In this document: positions 6,074-7,316 of the stretch, piece by piece
How positions within the stretch are numbered: position 1 is the stretch's first letter
Layout: each line of letters starts with the position of its first letter
Assembly: GCA_025455505.1 (NCBI GenBank)
Contig: JALOMK010000109.1
Span: 1-7,316 of the forward strand
Length of the DNA: 7,316 nt
Direction of reading: 5' to 3'
From: Bacteroidales bacterium
GTDB taxonomy: Bacteria; Bacteroidota; Bacteroidia; Bacteroidales; VadinHA17
Notes under the pieces: model-generated
Databases searched by the model: none
The model's input: only the letters and a program-made list of their open reading frames with translations
Told to the model about the DNA's origin: nothing
Program-made: the position numbers and the translations under genes

Positions 6074-7316
6074 ATGAAGGAGGAATTTCTGCATTACCTG
6101 TGGAAGCATCGTCTTTTTGATGCTGATAATTTCTTTGACTGTTCCGGTAACAGGATAAGTGTAATCGATCCCGGTGAATACAACCGTGATTCCGGTCCCG
6201 ATTTTTTCAACGCCCGCATTACAATTGACGGAGTCACCTGGGCAGGGAATGTGGAGATACACACATTTTCATCGCACTTTTTCATACACGGGCATCAAAA
6301 TGACCCGGCATATAATAATATTATACTGCACGTGGTTGCCGGGAACGACAGGGAGGTTTTTGACAGCCGCGGCAACCCGGTGACAACGGCACTGATGAAA
6401 TTCGACATGAGGCTTTATGAGAAATACATTTCACTTGTCAATAATCCAAAGTCGATAGCCTGTCAGGATGAAACAGCTGCTGCCGGCGACATGCTTATAT
6501 GTCACTGGCTTGAGGCGCTTGCAATTGAAAGGCTCGAAAGCAAGTCAGGCCATATTGAGGCGCTGATACGGGAGACAGGCAGCGACTGGGAGGAAGTATT
6601 ATACAGGCTTCTGTCGAGGTATTTTGGTTTCAGGGTGAACCGGGAACCCTTTGAATTGCTCGCGAGGGCTCTGCCTTTCAGAATAATAAGAAAGCACACC
6701 GATGACAGGTTTGTCATTGAAGCCCTCCTGTATGGCACTGCAGGCATGCTTGACGATGGTTTGTTCCGTGAAGCGCTTGATGACTCGTACTTCAGGGACC
6801 TGTCGAGGGAGTACAGGATGCTTAAGGTGAAATACGGCCTGAATCCGCTTCACGGATGGATTTGGAAGTTATCGCGGATGAGGCCGGCAAGCTTCCCGAC
6901 TGTGAGGATATCGCAGCTTGCAGCTATGCTGGCAGTCAGCGGCGGGCTTTTCTCCAGGGTTATCGCGTCAGGCAGCATAAGCGAGCTTCGTTCGCTCTTT
7001 GAGGTTGAAGCTTCTGAATACTGGGATTGCCATTATGTGTTCGGGAAACAATGCCGCCCGCTTGTGAAACATGCAGGCTCTCAATCGGCGTCGCTTCTGA
7101 TTGTCAATGCAGTTGTGCCCCTGGTCTTTGTTTATGGAAGGGACCGTGGCAGGCAGGATTTGTGCGAAAGAGCCCTCGCTTTTCTTGAAGACAGCGCCTC
7201 AGAGAAGAACAAAATTACTGATGAATGGCGGGAAGCAGGGATTACCGCAGAGAATGCACTTCATTCACAGGCCCTCATAGAGCTGAGAAATGAATACTGT
7301 TCCAGGAGGCGCTGCC
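6074..7316 (+). CDS. DUF2851 family protein (3' end just outside window)
   Basis: The frame is open to the right edge, with 414 residues visible and no stop. It begins MKEEFLHYLWKHRLF, typical for DUF2851, a Bacteroidetes family of unknown function. The most conserved part is near the N-terminus: NRDSGPDFFNARI (37-49), AGNVEIH (57-63), HGHQNDPAYNNIILHVV (72-88). A helical region follows, with LNPLHGWIWKLSRMRPASFP (256-275), then YWDCHYVFGK (316-325) and LLIVNAVVPLVFVYGR (341-356). The last residues seen, LRNEYCSRRRC, match the Cys-containing end of the family, so perhaps only 10-20 residues are missing. There is no signal peptide; the protein is probably cytoplasmic. The arrangement of Asp43 and Glu61 recalls the core of PD-(D/E)XK nucleases, but that is my inference. 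ATG 6074 agrees with the family N-terminus; AAGGAGG just after it is coding. Confidence 0.9.
   Translation, partial: MKEEFLHYLWKHRLFDADNFFDCSGNRISVIDPGEYNRDSGPDFFNARITIDGVTWAGNVEIHTFSSHFFIHGHQNDPAYNNIILHVVAGNDREVFDSRGNPVTTALMKFDMRLYEKYISLVNNPKSIACQDETAAAGDMLICHWLEALAIERLESKSGHIEALIRETGSDWEEVLYRLLSRYFGFRVNREPFELLARALPFRIIRKHTDDRFVIEALLYGTAGMLDDGLFREALDDSYFRDLSREYRMLKVKYGLNPLHGWIWKLSRMRPASFPTVRISQLAAMLAVSGGLFSRVIASGSISELRSLFEVEASEYWDCHYVFGKQCRPLVKHAGSQSASLLIVNAVVPLVFVYGRDRGRQDLCERALAFLEDSASEKNKITDEWREAGITAENALHSQALIELRNEYCSRRRC

Noticed and set aside
6077..6083. AAGGAGG, a perfect Shine-Dalgarno match just after the DUF2851 ATG
   Set aside because: It encodes Lys-Glu-Glu in the conserved family N-terminus, and no in-frame start codon sits at the right distance downstream.

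Overview
The window reads as an ordinary chromosomal segment of a Bacteroidota bacterium, probably Bacteroidales or a close relative. The reasons are: the long (389-residue) Bacteroidetes form of PurM; a release factor 1 with Bacteroidetes-style motifs; a DUF2851 protein, a family I know mainly from this phylum; Bacteroidetes-type -7 boxes (TAnnTTTG) with little Shine-Dalgarno sequence ahead of several genes; and heavy use of AGG for arginine. I assign lineage by eye and cannot name a genus.

Layout, left to right. Positions 2-217 (+) hold the C-terminus of a gene that enters from outside the window and looks like a ThuA-like (trehalose-utilisation family) domain. It converges, across 28 bases, on a large minus-strand gene at 246-2345 for a secreted M28-family zinc peptidase with a protease-associated (PA) insert. 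A 118-base intergenic region (2346-2463) carries divergent promoters for the peptidase (-) and purM (+). purM at 2464-3633 is de novo purine synthesis. A 290-base gap follows (3634-3923). It holds two identical 39-bp tandem repeats and a diverged third copy, each folding into a palindrome, then simple-repeat sequence and a promoter. prfA (3924-5009, release factor 1) and pyrF (5021-5848, OMP decarboxylase) follow with only 11 bases between them and are probably one transcript. A 225-base gap (5849-6073) is built of 8-bp and 7-bp short tandem repeats and ends in a promoter. The last gene (6074 to the window end, +) is a DUF2851 protein that lacks only its final residues.

Functionally, the centre of the window is housekeeping: one step of purine synthesis, the last step of UMP synthesis, and translation termination. 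The flanking peptidase and ThuA-like gene look like the secreted or degradative gene content common in this phylum. I see no phage, IS element, CRISPR array, toxin-antitoxin pair, RNA gene or defence island. I did not find a clear new multi-gene system. The points most worth following are the palindromic repeat family with a compensatory base change, the short-period repeats shared by both large gaps, the atypical metal site of the M28 peptidase, and a nuclease-like motif in the DUF2851 protein.
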